Shown: positions 36,236 to 45,724, numbered from the stretch's first letter. The stretch is DNA of 64,000 nucleotides from Sphingomonas sp. Root241 (GCF_001428865.1 NZ_LMIV01000001.1:367776-431775), one strand, 5' to 3'. A program made the numbers and translations. Notes: generated by a model not told the origin, from the sequence alone.

Positions 36236-37000
36236 TCAATTGATACCAATTATCGCGATCTGCCGGCCGTAATCGGGTTCGCCGCGGTGGGTCGCGCGGC
36301 GAAAGCTGTAGAAACGGTCCTCGTCGGAATAAGTGTCGAGCCCGAGTGTCTCGACGGTGCGGATTCCCGCCGCGGCGAGGCGGTGCGCGACATAGGCTTC
36401 GAGGTCGAACTGGTGGTGGCTGGGCCTGCCATCGGCGAAGAAGCGTTCGTTGGCGGGATCGGATTCGGCGAAGCGGCGGAAGAAGCCGTCATCGACTTCG
36501 TAGCTGGCGCGGGCGATGCACGGGCCGACCGCGGCGGCGATGCGCTCGCGCTTCGCCCCCAGCGTCTCCATCAAGGCGATCGTCGAATCCGTGACGCCGC
36601 CGATCGCGCCCTTCCAGCCGGCATGCGCGGCACCGACCACGCCGGCCTCGCGATCGGCGAGGAGAACGGGGGCGCAGTCCGCCGTCAGGATGCCCAGCGC
36701 GAGCCCGGGACGGTCGGTGACGAGTGCGTCGGCGCGCGGGCGCAGGCGATCCTCGAACGGCTCGATCACCGCGACGGCATCGGGCGAGTGGACTTGGTAG
36801 ACCGTGACCAGTCGGCCTCCTGGGAGCACTGTTTCGCTGGCGCGGCGGCGGTTCTCGGCGATCGCCTGTGGGTCGTCAGCCGAGCCGGTGCCCACGTTGA
36901 GTCCGGCCACGACGCCGGTCGAGACGCCACCGCGCCGGCCGAGAAAGCCGTGCGGGATCCCGTCGAGCGCGCGGGCGCGGGTGGCTTCGATCTCGCTCAT
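36236..37000 (-). CDS. pgeF: Peptidoglycan editing factor PgeF (multicopper oxidase-like, YfiH)
   Basis: A 254-residue PgeF/YfiH protein. The conserved zinc- or copper-binding set is visible: His in VYQVHSPDA, Cys in LTADCAPVLLAD and His in GAAHAGWKGAIGG. PgeF removes misincorporated serine from UDP-MurNAc peptides in E. coli, and purine nucleoside phosphorylase activity has also been reported for the family. Length is normal. It precedes the PLP enzyme and follows a GNAT gene in a minus-strand series beginning with lgt. Confidence 0.92.
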   Translation of the reverse strand: MSEIEATRARALDGIPHGFLGRRGGVSTGVVAGLNVGTGSADDPQAIAENRRRASETVLPGGRLVTVYQVHSPDAVAVIEPFEDRLRPRADALVTDRPGLALGILTADCAPVLLADREAGVVGAAHAGWKGAIGGVTDSTIALMETLGAKRERIAAAVGPCIARASYEVDDGFFRRFAESDPANERFFADGRPSHHQFDLEAYVAHRLAAAGIRTVETLGLDTYSDEDRFYSFRRATHRGEPDYGRQIAIIGIN

Positions 37001-37010
37001 AGGTCTGGGC

Positions 37011-37541
37011 TCACAGATCGAGGCTCATCAGTCGATCCTCGTCCTCATGTTCGCCGACCATGAACACATAGCGGCCGCGATCGACGAAGCCGTAGCGCTC
37101 GTAGAACCGCTTGGCCCGGTAATTCTCGATATAGACCGACAGCCACAGGGTCGCGGCACCGCGGGCCCGCGCCGTCTGAAGCGCCCAGTCCATCAGCGCC
37201 TGCGCCGCGCCGGTGCCCTTGCCGCGCTCGCGCAGATAGAGCTGGCGTAATTCGATCGGCGCGGGGCCGGGTTCCACGGGGAGGGTGATCGGACCGAGCT
37301 TGCAATAGCCGATCAGCCCTTCGGCGTCCTCGGCGAGGCGGAGGGCGAGCCCGGGGGTGGCGAATTCCTCCGTCCACGCTTCGGGCGTGAATTTGGCGAG
37401 GAAAGTCGCGAGATTTTCCGGGCTGTAGAGATGGCCGAAGGTCGCGATAAAGCTTTCGCGGAACAGCGCGTCGATCGCGGGGAGGTCGTCCGGGGTGGCG
37501 TCGCGGTAGGATATCGGGTGATCAGGCATCTTGTCGGTCAT
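37011..37541 (-). CDS. GNAT family N-acetyltransferase
   Basis: A 176-residue GCN5-related acetyltransferase. LRQLYLRERGKGTGAAQALMDWAL holds motif A with the R-x-x-G-x-G/A acetyl-CoA pyrophosphate loop, and LSVYIENYRAKRFYERYGF is motif B. Acceptor unknown; the pattern resembles RimI-like or small-molecule acetyltransferases. Its ATG overlaps the stop of midA by 4 bases (ATGA) and pgeF follows 10 bp later, so translation is probably coupled. Confidence 0.9.
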   Translation of the reverse strand: MTDKMPDHPISYRDATPDDLPAIDALFRESFIATFGHLYSPENLATFLAKFTPEAWTEEFATPGLALRLAEDAEGLIGYCKLGPITLPVEPGPAPIELRQLYLRERGKGTGAAQALMDWALQTARARGAATLWLSVYIENYRAKRFYERYGFVDRGRYVFMVGEHEDEDRLMSLDL

Positions 37542-38596
37542 GCAAACCCCGCAGGAATGGGCCAGCCCGGGGCAGTGAGGGCGAGGACCTTGAACAACTC
37601 GCCCATCGCCTCTTCGCCGATCAGCCGATCGCGGTCGATTGCCAGCGATTCGGCACGGTTGGGGGAGGCCTTGGCGAGCGCTTCGGTGCGCGCCTCTATG
37701 CCGAGCGTCTTGAGGAACGCTCCCTGCGTCACCGGGCCGTGGACGATCAGGCCTTCGGCCTCGGCGGCTTCCTTGAGCGTCGCGAAATCGACATGCGCGG
37801 TGAGATCGGCCTCGCCGGGCTCCTCGAACGGATTGGCGTAAGCGTGTCCGCGCACCGCCTGGAGCGTGTCGCCGATTGCCGGGCCTTCATAGCCATAGTC
37901 GATGATCAGCGCGGCGCCGCCCTGCGCGGTCAGCCGGGTGGCGAGTCCGCGCAGCACTGCGACGCCGGCGGGCGAGGTCTCGAGGATCGACCCTGGCGCG
38001 GCCCCGCGCAGGTCGGGCGGGATGATCATGTCGAAGCTGCGGTCGCCGGCGATCGGCAGGAACAAAATGTCCTGACACGCGACCAATCGCTCGCGCCAGC
38101 CGTCCTCGGTCGCGACGAGCTGGCGGATCGGCAGCGCGTCGAAGAATTCATTGGCGACGATGAGGAGCGGGCCTTCCTCAGCGATGCCGGTGAAGCCGAG
38201 ATGCCATTCGGCGCCCGGCACCCGCTCGGCCTGCGCGGCGCGCAGGGTCGGGCTGGTCTCGATGAAGTCGACCGGCGGTTTAAGTCCCGTCTTGGCCATT
38301 GCGCGCAGCGCATCGGCGGCGAGCGTGCCGCGGCCGGGGCCCAGTTCGACATAACGCGCCGACGGGCGTCCGGCGCGGTCCCACAGGTCGGCGAGCCACA
38401 GTCCGATCAGTTCGCCGAACATCTGGCTGATCTCGGGCGCGGTAGTGAAGTCGCCGCGCGCGCCCAGCGGATCGCGCGTCGCATAATAATGCGCGTTCGC
38501 CGCGCCCATGAATTGCGACAGCGGGATGGGCCCGGCCATCGTGATCGCGCGGGCGAGGCGTTCGGGAAGGAGCGGTTCGGAGTTCGTCATATCCAT
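37538..38596 (-). CDS. Class I SAM-dependent methyltransferase, MidA/NDUFAF7 family
   Basis: A 352-residue protein of the MidA family, whose mitochondrial member methylates an arginine of a complex I subunit during assembly. Characteristic segments are DPLGARGDFTTAPEISQMFGE near residue 43, VELGPGRGTLAADAL (SAM loop) and ANEFFDALPIRQL. Bacterial members probably do the same to NuoD-type subunits, but that is inference. It lies 14 bp after lgt. ATG 38590 is an alternative start. Confidence 0.9.
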   Translation of the reverse strand: MDMTNSEPLLPERLARAITMAGPIPLSQFMGAANAHYYATRDPLGARGDFTTAPEISQMFGELIGLWLADLWDRAGRPSARYVELGPGRGTLAADALRAMAKTGLKPPVDFIETSPTLRAAQAERVPGAEWHLGFTGIAEEGPLLIVANEFFDALPIRQLVATEDGWRERLVACQDILFLPIAGDRSFDMIIPPDLRGAAPGSILETSPAGVAVLRGLATRLTAQGGAALIIDYGYEGPAIGDTLQAVRGHAYANPFEEPGEADLTAHVDFATLKEAAEAEGLIVHGPVTQGAFLKTLGIEARTEALAKASPNRAESLAIDRDRLIGEEAMGELFKVLALTAPGWPIPAGFA

Positions 38597-38610
38597 TCGG
38601 GACGGCAGGA

Positions 38611-39495
38611 TTACGCCACGCTCTCCGACCCCGCGATCGGCTCGACGCGCTTGCGGCGGCCATTGGCGGTGGCGATCAGATAGATGCCGCCCACGATCAT
38701 CGGGATGCACAGCCACTGGCCCATGTGCAGGCCGGTCGCGTCGACCAGCCAGACGAGCTGGGCATCGGGCTCGCGGAAGAACTCGACGAAGAAGCGGCAC
38801 AGGCCGTAGCCGAGCACGAAGATGCCGACGAGCTTGCCGGGCTGGTAGCGCGAATCGGTGCGCCAGAAGAAGAACCACAGGACGACGAAGAGCAGGATGC
38901 CCTCCAGCCCCGCCTCGTAGAGCTGGCTCGGGTGCCGCGCGGGCTCGGGCAGGCCAGTCTGCACGGTGTTGCGGAAGACGATCGCCCAGGGAACATCGGT
39001 GGGTTTGCCCCAGAGTTCGCCGTTCACGAAATTGGCGAGGCGGCCGAAGAACAATCCGAACGGCGCGACGCAGGCGACGTAATCGTGGATGCGCAGCCAA
39101 TCGAGCCCCTGGCGCCGCGCAAGCAGGATGATCGCGACCGTCGTCCCGATCACGCCGCCGTGGAACGACATGCCGCCATCCCAGAGCCGAATGATCTGCG
39201 ACGGATTCTCCAGGATCATGTCGGGCGCATAGAACAGCACATAGCCGATCCGCCCGCCGAGGATGATACCGAGCGTCGCGTAGAAGACGAGGTCGTCGGC
39301 ATGGCGGCGGGCCATCGGCGCGCCGGGCTGGGCGAGCAATTTGAGCAGGTACCACCAGCCGACCAGGATGCCGGCGATGTACGCCAGCGAATACCATTTG
39401 ATCTGGAAGAAGCCGAGATTGACCGCGACCGGGTCGAGCCCGAGGTCCTTGAAGTGGAGATGGTCGCCCGCGGCGGCGAGAAGGTGGAGCAGCAC
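38611..39495 (-). CDS. lgt: Phosphatidylglycerol--prolipoprotein diacylglyceryl transferase
   Basis: A 294-residue Lgt with about seven membrane helices. It adds the diacylglyceryl group to the lipobox Cys of prolipoproteins. The signature [13 protein letters not shown], the HGGVIG loop and [13 protein letters not shown] are present. GTG 39495 is chosen because it gives the usual N-terminus a few residues before the first helix ([20 protein letters not shown]). Lipoproteins in this window (4463, 10706, 46408) are expected clients. It heads the lgt-midA-GNAT-pgeF series. Confidence 0.94.
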   Translation of the reverse strand: MLLHLLAAAGDHLHFKDLGLDPVAVNLGFFQIKWYSLAYIAGILVGWWYLLKLLAQPGAPMARRHADDLVFYATLGIILGGRIGYVLFYAPDMILENPSQIIRLWDGGMSFHGGVIGTTVAIILLARRQGLDWLRIHDYVACVAPFGLFFGRLANFVNGELWGKPTDVPWAIVFRNTVQTGLPEPARHPSQLYEAGLEGILLFVVLWFFFWRTDSRYQPGKLVGIFVLGYGLCRFFVEFFREPDAQLVWLVDATGLHMGQWLCIPMIVGGIYLIATANGRRKRVEPIAGSESVA

Positions 39496-39609
39496 GGTCT
39501 TGTCGTTCCCCGGCAATCGATCTTGCCGCAGCGATAGAGCAGCCGGGCGGCAAACCCAACGCCTTTCACGCGGCTGGCGTCGAGCGAAGCCGCGCGATAC
39601 AGCGTCGCG

Positions 39610-41850
39610 ATGGCGGTGGACACCAGCACGCGCAGCAAGCTCGATCGGCGGACGCTGCTGATCGGCGGCGGCGTCGGGATCGGGCTCGTCGTCGCCTGGG
39701 CGGCGTGGCCGCGCACCTATCTCCCCAATCTCACTCCGGCGCCGGGCGAGAGCCTGTTCGGCGCGTGGCTCAAGATCGGCACCGACGGCCATGTCACGGT
39801 CGCCGTCCCGCAATGCGAAGAGGGGCAGGGGGTCTATACCGCCCTGCCGCAGATCATCGCGGACGAGCTCGGCGCGGACTGGAAGATGGTGGGTGTCGAG
39901 CCTGCGCCGCTCAATCCGCTCTACGCCAATCCGCTTGCCGCGGAGGAATTGTTCGCGGCCGCATTGGGGCCGCTTCCGGAGGCGCTGCGCCGCGCGCACA
40001 TCCGGCGGTCGGGACTGATGCTCACCGGCGCCTCGACTTCGATCCGCAATTTCGAAGGCGAGCTCCGGCACGCCGGCGCGGCGGCGCGGGTGCTGCTGGC
40101 CAAGGCAGCGGCGAAGCGCTGGGGCGTCGACTGGAAGGCCGTCGGCACCTTCAACGGGCTCGTCTATCAGGGCAGCCAGAAGCTCGGTTTCGGCGCGCTC
40201 GCGGCGGAGGCGGCGGATCAGAGCCTGCCCGACGACGTGCCGCTCAGGACGGGCGAGGGGCCGGGACTCTTCGGCCAGCCGCTGCCGCGGCTCGATGCGC
40301 CGCCCAAGATCGACGGCAGCGCCAACTTCGCCGCCGATATCCGGCTGCCCGACATGGTCTATGCCTCGATCCGGCAGGGGCCCGCCGGCGAGACCGGGCT
40401 GGTCAAGGTCGATCGTGCCGCCGCCAACCGCATTCGGGGCATGCTCGCGGTGGTCACCACCGACGATTGGGTTGCCGCGGTCGCCGACAATTGGTGGGCG
40501 GCGGACCGCGCGATCGATGCGATGCGGCCGCGCTTCAAGACGCCCGAGCCAGTGATCAACAGCGATTCGATCGAGCAGGCGTTGAGCGCGGCGTTCGATG
40601 CCGAGGGTAGGCGGATGGCGGAGGCGGGGGATCTCTCGGCGCAGTTCCGCGGCGCGCAATTGGTCGCGGCCGAATATCGCGTCGGCCTCGCGCTCCACGC
40701 CCCGCTCGAGCCGATGACCGCGACCGCGGTCCATCGCGACGGGCGGCTGACCTTGTGGTTGCCCACGCAGGCGCCCGGACTCGCGCGGGCGGCCGCCGCG
40801 CGCGCCGCGGGGCTCGGCGAAGGGTCGGTGATCCTCCATCCGACGATGGCGGGCGGCTCGTTCGGTGCCAAGCTCGAAACCGACGCCGCGGCACAGGCCG
40901 CCTTGCTCGCGATGCGGATCGGCCGGCCGGTGCAGCTCACCTGGTCGCGCGGCGAGGATTTCCGGCGCGATCGCTTCCGTCCCGCCGCCGCCGGGCGGAT
41001 GGCTGCGCGGCTCGATCCGCAGAAGCAGCTCACCGGCTGGCTCGCCAAGATCGCCGCGCCGTCCACCGGCCGCGAGCTTGCCGGGCGCCTGCTGCGCGGT
41101 GCCGCGATCCCGGGCATCGGACTGGCGCTGAGCGGCAGCGATCCCGGTGCCGTGGCGGGCGCGGTGCCGCCTTATGCGATTCCGAATCTCGCGGTGGACC
41201 ATCATCCTGCCGAGATCGGAGTGCCGACCGGCTATTGGCGCTCGGGCGCCCATAGCTACACCTGCTTCTTCACCGAGAGCTTCCTCGACGAACTCGCGCA
41301 TGTCGCCGAGCAGGACGCATTGTCGTTCCGCATGGCGATGCTTGGGGGACAGCCACGGCTGGCGCGCTGCCTCCAGACCGTGGCACAACTCGGCGGCTGG
41401 CAGGGCGGGCAGCCGGGCAGCGGGCAGGGCATCGCGTGCCACAGCTTCCGCGGCTCGCATATCGCTGTGCTCGCCGAGGCGCAGCTGACCGGCGATCGCC
41501 GCGTCAAGGTCGAGCGGCTGGTGGCGGCGGTCGATTGCGGGCGAATGGTCAATCCCGATCTCGTCATGCAGCAGATCGAGGGCGGGCTGCTGTTCGGGCT
41601 GGCCGGCGCCGTGGGCAGTTCGACCGGCTTCACCGAGAATGTCGCCGATGTCCGCGACATCACCGAGCTTCGCCTGCCGACGCTCGCCGACTGCCCCGAC
41701 ATTACCGTCGAATTGATCCGCAACAACGAGGAGCCCGGGGGCGCGAGCGAGCTCGCGGTGCCGCCGGTCGCCCCGGCGATCGCCAATGCGCTGCAGGCGG
41801 CGACGGGCGTGCGCTTTCGCCGATTGCCCTTGCTATCGGACATGGAATGA
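39610..41850 (+). CDS. Xanthine dehydrogenase-family molybdopterin-binding subunit (IorB/aldehyde oxidase type)
   Basis: A 746-residue molybdenum hydroxylase large subunit. A twin-arginine-like leader ([19 protein letters not shown]) suggests Tat export. [35 protein letters not shown] and [18 protein letters not shown] follow; the Glu of GASE is the expected catalytic base. The IorB-like subfamily normally works with a small 2Fe-2S subunit and often a cytochrome, and none is adjacent. Substrate unknown (aldehyde or N-heterocycle). It overlaps hemH by 4 bases. Confidence 0.9.
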   Translation: MAVDTSTRSKLDRRTLLIGGGVGIGLVVAWAAWPRTYLPNLTPAPGESLFGAWLKIGTDGHVTVAVPQCEEGQGVYTALPQIIADELGADWKMVGVEPAPLNPLYANPLAAEELFAAALGPLPEALRRAHIRRSGLMLTGASTSIRNFEGELRHAGAAARVLLAKAAAKRWGVDWKAVGTFNGLVYQGSQKLGFGALAAEAADQSLPDDVPLRTGEGPGLFGQPLPRLDAPPKIDGSANFAADIRLPDMVYASIRQGPAGETGLVKVDRAAANRIRGMLAVVTTDDWVAAVADNWWAADRAIDAMRPRFKTPEPVINSDSIEQALSAAFDAEGRRMAEAGDLSAQFRGAQLVAAEYRVGLALHAPLEPMTATAVHRDGRLTLWLPTQAPGLARAAAARAAGLGEGSVILHPTMAGGSFGAKLETDAAAQAALLAMRIGRPVQLTWSRGEDFRRDRFRPAAAGRMAARLDPQKQLTGWLAKIAAPSTGRELAGRLLRGAAIPGIGLALSGSDPGAVAGAVPPYAIPNLAVDHHPAEIGVPTGYWRSGAHSYTCFFTESFLDELAHVAEQDALSFRMAMLGGQPRLARCLQTVAQLGGWQGGQPGSGQGIACHSFRGSHIAVLAEAQLTGDRRVKVERLVAAVDCGRMVNPDLVMQQIEGGLLFGLAGAVGSSTGFTENVADVRDITELRLPTLADCPDITVELIRNNEEPGGASELAVPPVAPAIANALQAATGVRFRRLPLLSDME

Positions 41851-42854
41851 TCCCGCCGCCCGATCATCCGAAGATCCCGCCGGCCAGAGTGGGGGTGCTG
41901 CTCGTCAATCTCGGCACGCCCGACGCGCCCGAGGCCAAGGCGGTGCGGCGCTACCTCGCCGAATTCCTTTCCGACCGGCGCGTGATCGAGATCCCGAAGC
42001 TGGTCTGGAAGCCGATCCTCCACGGGATCATCCTGCGCACGCGGCCGGCCAAATCGGCGCATGCCTATCGGCAGGTGTGGCAGGAGGGCGGCTCGCCGCT
42101 CGCCGCGATCACCCGTGCGCAGGCCGAGGCGCTGCAGGGCGCGTTCGGGCCCGATGTGATCGTCGATCATGCGATGCGCTATGGCCGGCCCGCGCTTGGC
42201 GAGCGGCTGCGCGCACTCAAGGAAGCGGGCTGCGAGCGCATCCTGATCGCGCCGCTCTATCCGCAATATTGCGCGGCGACGACCGCGACTGCCAACGACG
42301 CGGCCTTTGCCGAGCTGGCGAAGATGCGCTGGCAGCCGGCGCTCCGCACGCTGCCGCCTTATTTCGACGATCCGGCGCATATCGCGGCGCTGAAGCAATC
42401 GGTCGAGGCATCGCTCGCGGCGCTCGATTTCGAGCCCCAGGCCGTGCTCGCCAGTTTCCACGGCATGCCGGAGCGGACGCTGCATCTCGGCGATCCCTAT
42501 CATTGCCACTGCCGGAAGACCGCGCGGCTGCTCAGCGCGGCGCTGGGACGCGAGCTCACGGTCACTTTCCAGTCGCGCTTCGGCCGCGCCAAATGGCTCG
42601 AGCCGGCGACGGAGACGGTGCTGGCGGGGCTTCCGGCCAAGGGCATCACCCGGATCGCATTGGTCGCGCCCGGCTTCTCCGCCGATTGCGTCGAGACGCT
42701 CGAGGAGCTGGCGATCCGCGGCCACGAGACCTTCATCGCGGCGGGAGGCACGCATTTCGCAGTGCTGCCTTGCCTCAATGCAAGCAATCCCGGAATCCTT
42801 ATGCTCAAGAAGATATTGGAACGGGAACTTGCGGGCTGGGCAGACGCTCCCTAG
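41847..42854 (+). CDS. hemH: Ferrochelatase
   Basis: A 335-residue ferrochelatase, inserting Fe2+ into protoporphyrin IX to form heme. VGVLLVNLGTPD is the N-terminal signature. The metal/porphyrin His lies in ASFHGMPERTL and the Glu in DCVETLEELAI. YHCHCRKTARLL contains closely spaced Cys residues, but I cannot tell whether it binds a 2Fe-2S cluster. The ATG overlaps the stop of the molybdenum subunit gene (ATGA), so translation is coupled. phaB follows 34 bp downstream. Confidence 0.95.
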   Translation: MIPPPDHPKIPPARVGVLLVNLGTPDAPEAKAVRRYLAEFLSDRRVIEIPKLVWKPILHGIILRTRPAKSAHAYRQVWQEGGSPLAAITRAQAEALQGAFGPDVIVDHAMRYGRPALGERLRALKEAGCERILIAPLYPQYCAATTATANDAAFAELAKMRWQPALRTLPPYFDDPAHIAALKQSVEASLAALDFEPQAVLASFHGMPERTLHLGDPYHCHCRKTARLLSAALGRELTVTFQSRFGRAKWLEPATETVLAGLPAKGITRIALVAPGFSADCVETLEELAIRGHETFIAAGGTHFAVLPCLNASNPGILMLKKILERELAGWADAP

Positions 42855-42866
42855 CGTTACGTAACG
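42855..42866. promoter_or_regulatory. CGTTACGTAACG palindrome before phaB
   Basis: A perfect 12-bp inverted repeat starting directly after the hemH stop and 22 bp before the phaB ATG. A related ACGT-centred repeat, GACGT-AA-ACGTC, lies upstream of the phasin. It could be a regulator site shared by PHA genes, or chance. Confidence 0.35.
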
Positions 42867-42888
42867 ACAACGGAGAGGATGGCGAAAA

Positions 42889-43611
42889 ATGGCACGCGTA
42901 GCGATCGTGACGGGTGGAACGCGCGGTATCGGCGAGGCGATCAGCCTTGCGCTCAAGGACGCGGGCATGACGGTCGCTGCCAATTATGCCGGCAATGACG
43001 AGAAGGCCAAGGCCTTTACCGAGCGCACGGGCATCAAGGCCTATAAATGGGATGTCGGCGATTTCGATGCGTGCGCCGCGGGCGTGGCGCAGGTCGAGGC
43101 CGAATTGGGCCCGGTCGATGTCGTCGTCAACAATGCCGGCGTCACGCGCGACGGCACGATCCTCAAGATGAGTCGCGACATGTGGGAGGACGTGATCCGC
43201 ATCAATCTGGGCGGCTGCTTCAACATGGCGCACGCCACTTTCCCGGGCATGCGCAGCCGCAAATGGGGGCGGATCGTCAATATCGGCTCGATCAACGGAC
43301 AGGCGGGGCAATATGGCCAGGTCAACTATGCCGCCGCCAAATCGGGCATCCACGGCTTCACCAAGGCACTGGCGCAGGAAGGCGCGCGGGCAGGGGTGAC
43401 GGTCAACGCGATCGCGCCGGGCTATATCGACACCGACATGGTCGCGGCGGTTCCGCCCGACGTGCTCGAGAAGATCGTCGCCAAGATTCCGGTGGGCCGG
43501 CTCGGCCAGGCGAGCGAGATCGCGCGCGGCGTAGCGTTTCTGGTGTCGGAAGAGGGTGGGTTCGTCACCGGATCGACGCTGTCGATCAACGGCGGACAGC
43601 ATATGTACTGA
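42889..43611 (+). CDS. phaB: Acetoacetyl-CoA reductase
   Basis: A 240-residue SDR of the PhaB type, reducing acetoacetyl-CoA to (R)-3-hydroxybutyryl-CoA with NADPH, the monomer for PHA synthase. TGGTRGIGEAI is the cofactor loop, NNAGVTRDGT the PhaB/FabG motif, YAAAKSGIHGFTKALAQE the catalytic Tyr-Lys motif, and SINGGQHMY the C-terminus typical of PhaB. GGAGAGG lies 11 bases before the ATG. The thiolase phaA is not in the window. FabG is the alternative, but the sequence end favours PhaB. Confidence 0.92.
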   Translation: MARVAIVTGGTRGIGEAISLALKDAGMTVAANYAGNDEKAKAFTERTGIKAYKWDVGDFDACAAGVAQVEAELGPVDVVVNNAGVTRDGTILKMSRDMWEDVIRINLGGCFNMAHATFPGMRSRKWGRIVNIGSINGQAGQYGQVNYAAAKSGIHGFTKALAQEGARAGVTVNAIAPGYIDTDMVAAVPPDVLEKIVAKIPVGRLGQASEIARGVAFLVSEEGGFVTGSTLSINGGQHMY

Positions 43612-43928
43612 CGGGCGCAGGCGCGGCAACGTCCGCGCCGATGCGCGAAGCGCAGCGCCCGGCACGGCCGGCGGGTCGGCAAGGCCGAACCCGTCCGACG
43701 GCGGCTTTGCCGTCGTCGTGCCCGCAGATCTCAGACGCCTGAACGAAATGGGCCGGCCCCCTAGGGAGCCGGCCCACAGCCCTCGATACGCTACGCGAGG
43801 GCGTCGATACGCAAACTACGATGCCCGCTATAGCCTGGATCTCTTTGCGCCAGCTGAACGGCCCGGTCATCTGGCGTTCATCTTTTCTCCGCTGGTTCTG
43901 CCATCGCGAGCGGCTATGACCGCGGCCA
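43612..43928. other. Structured intergenic region, no gene seen
   Basis: Between phaB and the phytase-like gene. It contains a hairpin GACGGCGG-CTTT-GCCGTCGTC (43697-43718), a strong stem GGGCCGGC/GCCGGCCC around CCCTAGGGA (43751-43776), a stem CCCTCG/CGAGGG (43782-43804) and a direct repeat of CGATACGC. Some could terminate phaB, although no U-run follows on the plus strand. No tRNA fold or convincing ORF is present. Confidence 0.5.
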
Positions 43929-44939
43929 ATGCGTCTCGCTCTCCCGCTTTCCGTACTCCTGATGCTGACTCCCACCGCCTCGGGCGTCGAGCCGCGGCCG
44001 GTGCTGGGCGATCGGCCCGAGATCCGGGCGGAGCCGGTGCTGCTCGACGCCTCGAACCCAAGCCGGCGACAGGTGGGTGCGCTCACCTATCTGGGCGGCC
44101 TCGCGCTGACGAGCCCGGATCCCGCGTTTGGCGGCTTCTCGGCGATGCGCGTGATCCGCGATCGCTTCACCTTGCTCAGCGATGGCGGCAACATCGTCGA
44201 TTTCCGCATGGGGCCGGACTTGCAGCCGCGCGACGTGCGCTTCGCCGATCTGCCGGGGCCAGGCACCGGCGCGATCAAGCGCCATCGCGATTCCGAATCG
44301 CTGACTTGGGATCCCCGGACGGGCCGGGTGTGGGTCGGCTTCGAGAACCGCAATGCGATCTGGCGCTACGACGCCACGCTTGCGCATGCGGAGCGCAACG
44401 TGAAGCCGGCCGCGATGGCCGATTGGTCGATCGCCGGCGGCGCGGAAGCGATGGTGCGGCTGCGGAGCGGCCAGTTCATCGTGTTCAGCGAGACCGCGCG
44501 GCCCACGGGATTGCGCGATGCGCGCATCGTGCTGCGCTTCGCGGGCGATCCGACCGAGACCAAAAGCGCTCCCCTGCGCTTCGCGTACGTGCCTCCGGCG
44601 GGATATGATCCTACCGACGCCGCCGAACTGCCCGACGGGCGGCTGATGGTGCTCAATCGTCGCCTGTCGCTGTCCGGGCTGTTCACCGCAAAGCTCAGCC
44701 TGATCGATATCCGCGGCGTCCGGCCCGGCGGCGTGGTCCGGGGCGCCGAGATCGCCAGCTTCGAGCGGCCGTTGCTGCACGATAATTTCGAGGCGCTGGC
44801 GATCACGCAGGAAGGCGCGGACACGATCGTCTGGATCGCGTCGGACGATAACGGCCAATTCTGGGAGCAGTCTTTGCTCCTCAAATTCAAGTTCGACGGG
44901 CAAGCGAAAAGCCCGCTCCCCGTGAAGGGAACGGGCTGA
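43929..44939 (+). CDS. Exported phytase-like/esterase-like beta-propeller protein
   Basis: A 336-residue protein with a signal peptide (RLALPLSVLLMLTPTASG) and a phytase-like domain (PF13449 type): LGGLALTSPDPAFGGFSAM, FTLLSDGGNIVDF, DSESLTWDPRTGRVWVGFE and FEALAITQEG. Annotation systems call these esterase-like activity of phytase family, but no specific substrate is proven. Its last 30 bases double as part of the rpmB terminator on the other strand. It stands alone on its strand. Confidence 0.85.
   Translation: MRLALPLSVLLMLTPTASGVEPRPVLGDRPEIRAEPVLLDASNPSRRQVGALTYLGGLALTSPDPAFGGFSAMRVIRDRFTLLSDGGNIVDFRMGPDLQPRDVRFADLPGPGTGAIKRHRDSESLTWDPRTGRVWVGFENRNAIWRYDATLAHAERNVKPAAMADWSIAGGAEAMVRLRSGQFIVFSETARPTGLRDARIVLRFAGDPTETKSAPLRFAYVPPAGYDPTDAAELPDGRLMVLNRRLSLSGLFTAKLSLIDIRGVRPGGVVRGAEIASFERPLLHDNFEALAITQEGADTIVWIASDDNGQFWEQSLLLKFKFDGQAKSPLPVKGTG
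44907..44937 (-). terminator. Intrinsic terminator for rpmB, inside the convergent ORF end
   Basis: On the minus strand AGCCCG-TTCCC pairs with GGGGAGCGGGCT around a short loop and is followed by TTTTCGC. It begins 25 bases after the rpmB stop. It lies within the final codons of the plus-strand phytase-like gene, so those codons are constrained by two functions. Confidence 0.82.
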
Positions 44940-44961
44940 CAACCAATTCGTCGAAGAATGG

Positions 44962-45264
44962 TTAGGCGGCGGCCTTTTCGGCCGGCGCGGCCGCCTTGCG
45001 CACTTCGCGCTTCAGGCGGCGTGCGCGCAGCGACAGATCGTCGTCGCTGGCCTTGAGCAGCCAGTTGTCGAGACCGCCGACATGCTCGACCGAACGCAGG
45101 CCGTGCGTCGAGACGCGCAGGCGGATGCTGCGGCCGAGCGTATCCGACATCAGCGTCACGTTCTGCAAATTGGGCAGGAACGTACGCTTGGTCTTGTTGT
45201 TGGCGTGGGAGACGTTGTGTCCCACCTGCCGGCCCTTGCCGGTCAGCTCGCAAATGCGCGACAT
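44962..45264 (-). CDS. rpmB: 50S ribosomal protein L28
   Basis: A 100-residue L28. The N-terminal [32 protein letters not shown] is the full family signature (shown here only as the segments [10 protein letters not shown] and [12 protein letters not shown]). The Ala-rich tail [10 protein letters not shown] is an alphaproteobacterial-style extension. The start ATG is the first Met before the signature. An intrinsic terminator follows at 44937-44907. Confidence 0.96.
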   Translation of the reverse strand: MSRICELTGKGRQVGHNVSHANNKTKRTFLPNLQNVTLMSDTLGRSIRLRVSTHGLRSVEHVGGLDNWLLKASDDDLSLRARRLKREVRKAAAPAEKAAA

Positions 45265-45427
45265 CGCTTCAAATCCTGGTTTTGGGCATAAGCCGGAAAG
45301 GCCGCGCCGATAGCGGGAATGGGGGGGTGCGTCAACCGATTCGCCGATCAAACCGCTCGACGGCACGCAACCCACATGGCCGGTCGGGCGTTATTACGCA
45401 AACGATTCGATCCGGGAGATGAAGACG

Positions 45428-45724
45428 ATGCGCGCAATTCTGGTCCTGCTGGGGCTCATCGCCCTCGGAGTCGTGGTGCTGATGTCGCTCGGCATGCTGC
45501 GGATCAATCAGCGGCAGGGCGCGAGCCTGCCCACCGTCACGCTCCAGGCAGAGGGCGGCCAATTGCCCAAGTACAGCGCCGAGACGGGCAGCGTCGGGAT
45601 CGGCAACACCGCCAGGACCGTCGAAGTGCCGACGGTGGAAATGAAGAACGCGACGGTGGTCCTGCCGACGATCGAAGTGAAGCAGGCTCCGGGCGCCTCG
45701 CCCACGCCGGCGGCGAAAAAATAA
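45428..45724 (+). CDS. Small single-pass membrane protein, unknown
   Basis: A 98-residue protein with one N-terminal membrane helix (AILVLLGLIALGVVVLMSLGML) and a polar, probably periplasmic tail with Thr/Val repeats (VEVPTVEMKNATVVLPTIEVK) that look like beta strands. ATG 45428 is preferred to 45419 because GGGAG lies 9 bases upstream of it. It overlaps the Pmp3-like gene by one base (TAATG), so the two are translationally coupled. No family recognised. Confidence 0.65.
   Translation: MRAILVLLGLIALGVVVLMSLGMLRINQRQGASLPTVTLQAEGGQLPKYSAETGSVGIGNTARTVEVPTVEMKNATVVLPTIEVKQAPGASPTPAAKK

Noticed and set aside
38611-41460. Very long open frame on the minus strand opposite the molybdenum hydroxylase gene
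   Set aside because: It is a high-GC antisense shadow joined to the lgt frame; the sequence is Arg/Gly/Ala-rich without any domain, and the plus strand has clear family motifs. Only the lgt part is real.
43612-43928. tRNA or small stable RNA gene after phaB
   Set aside because: No cloverleaf, T-loop or known RNA core could be traced; only simple hairpins are present.
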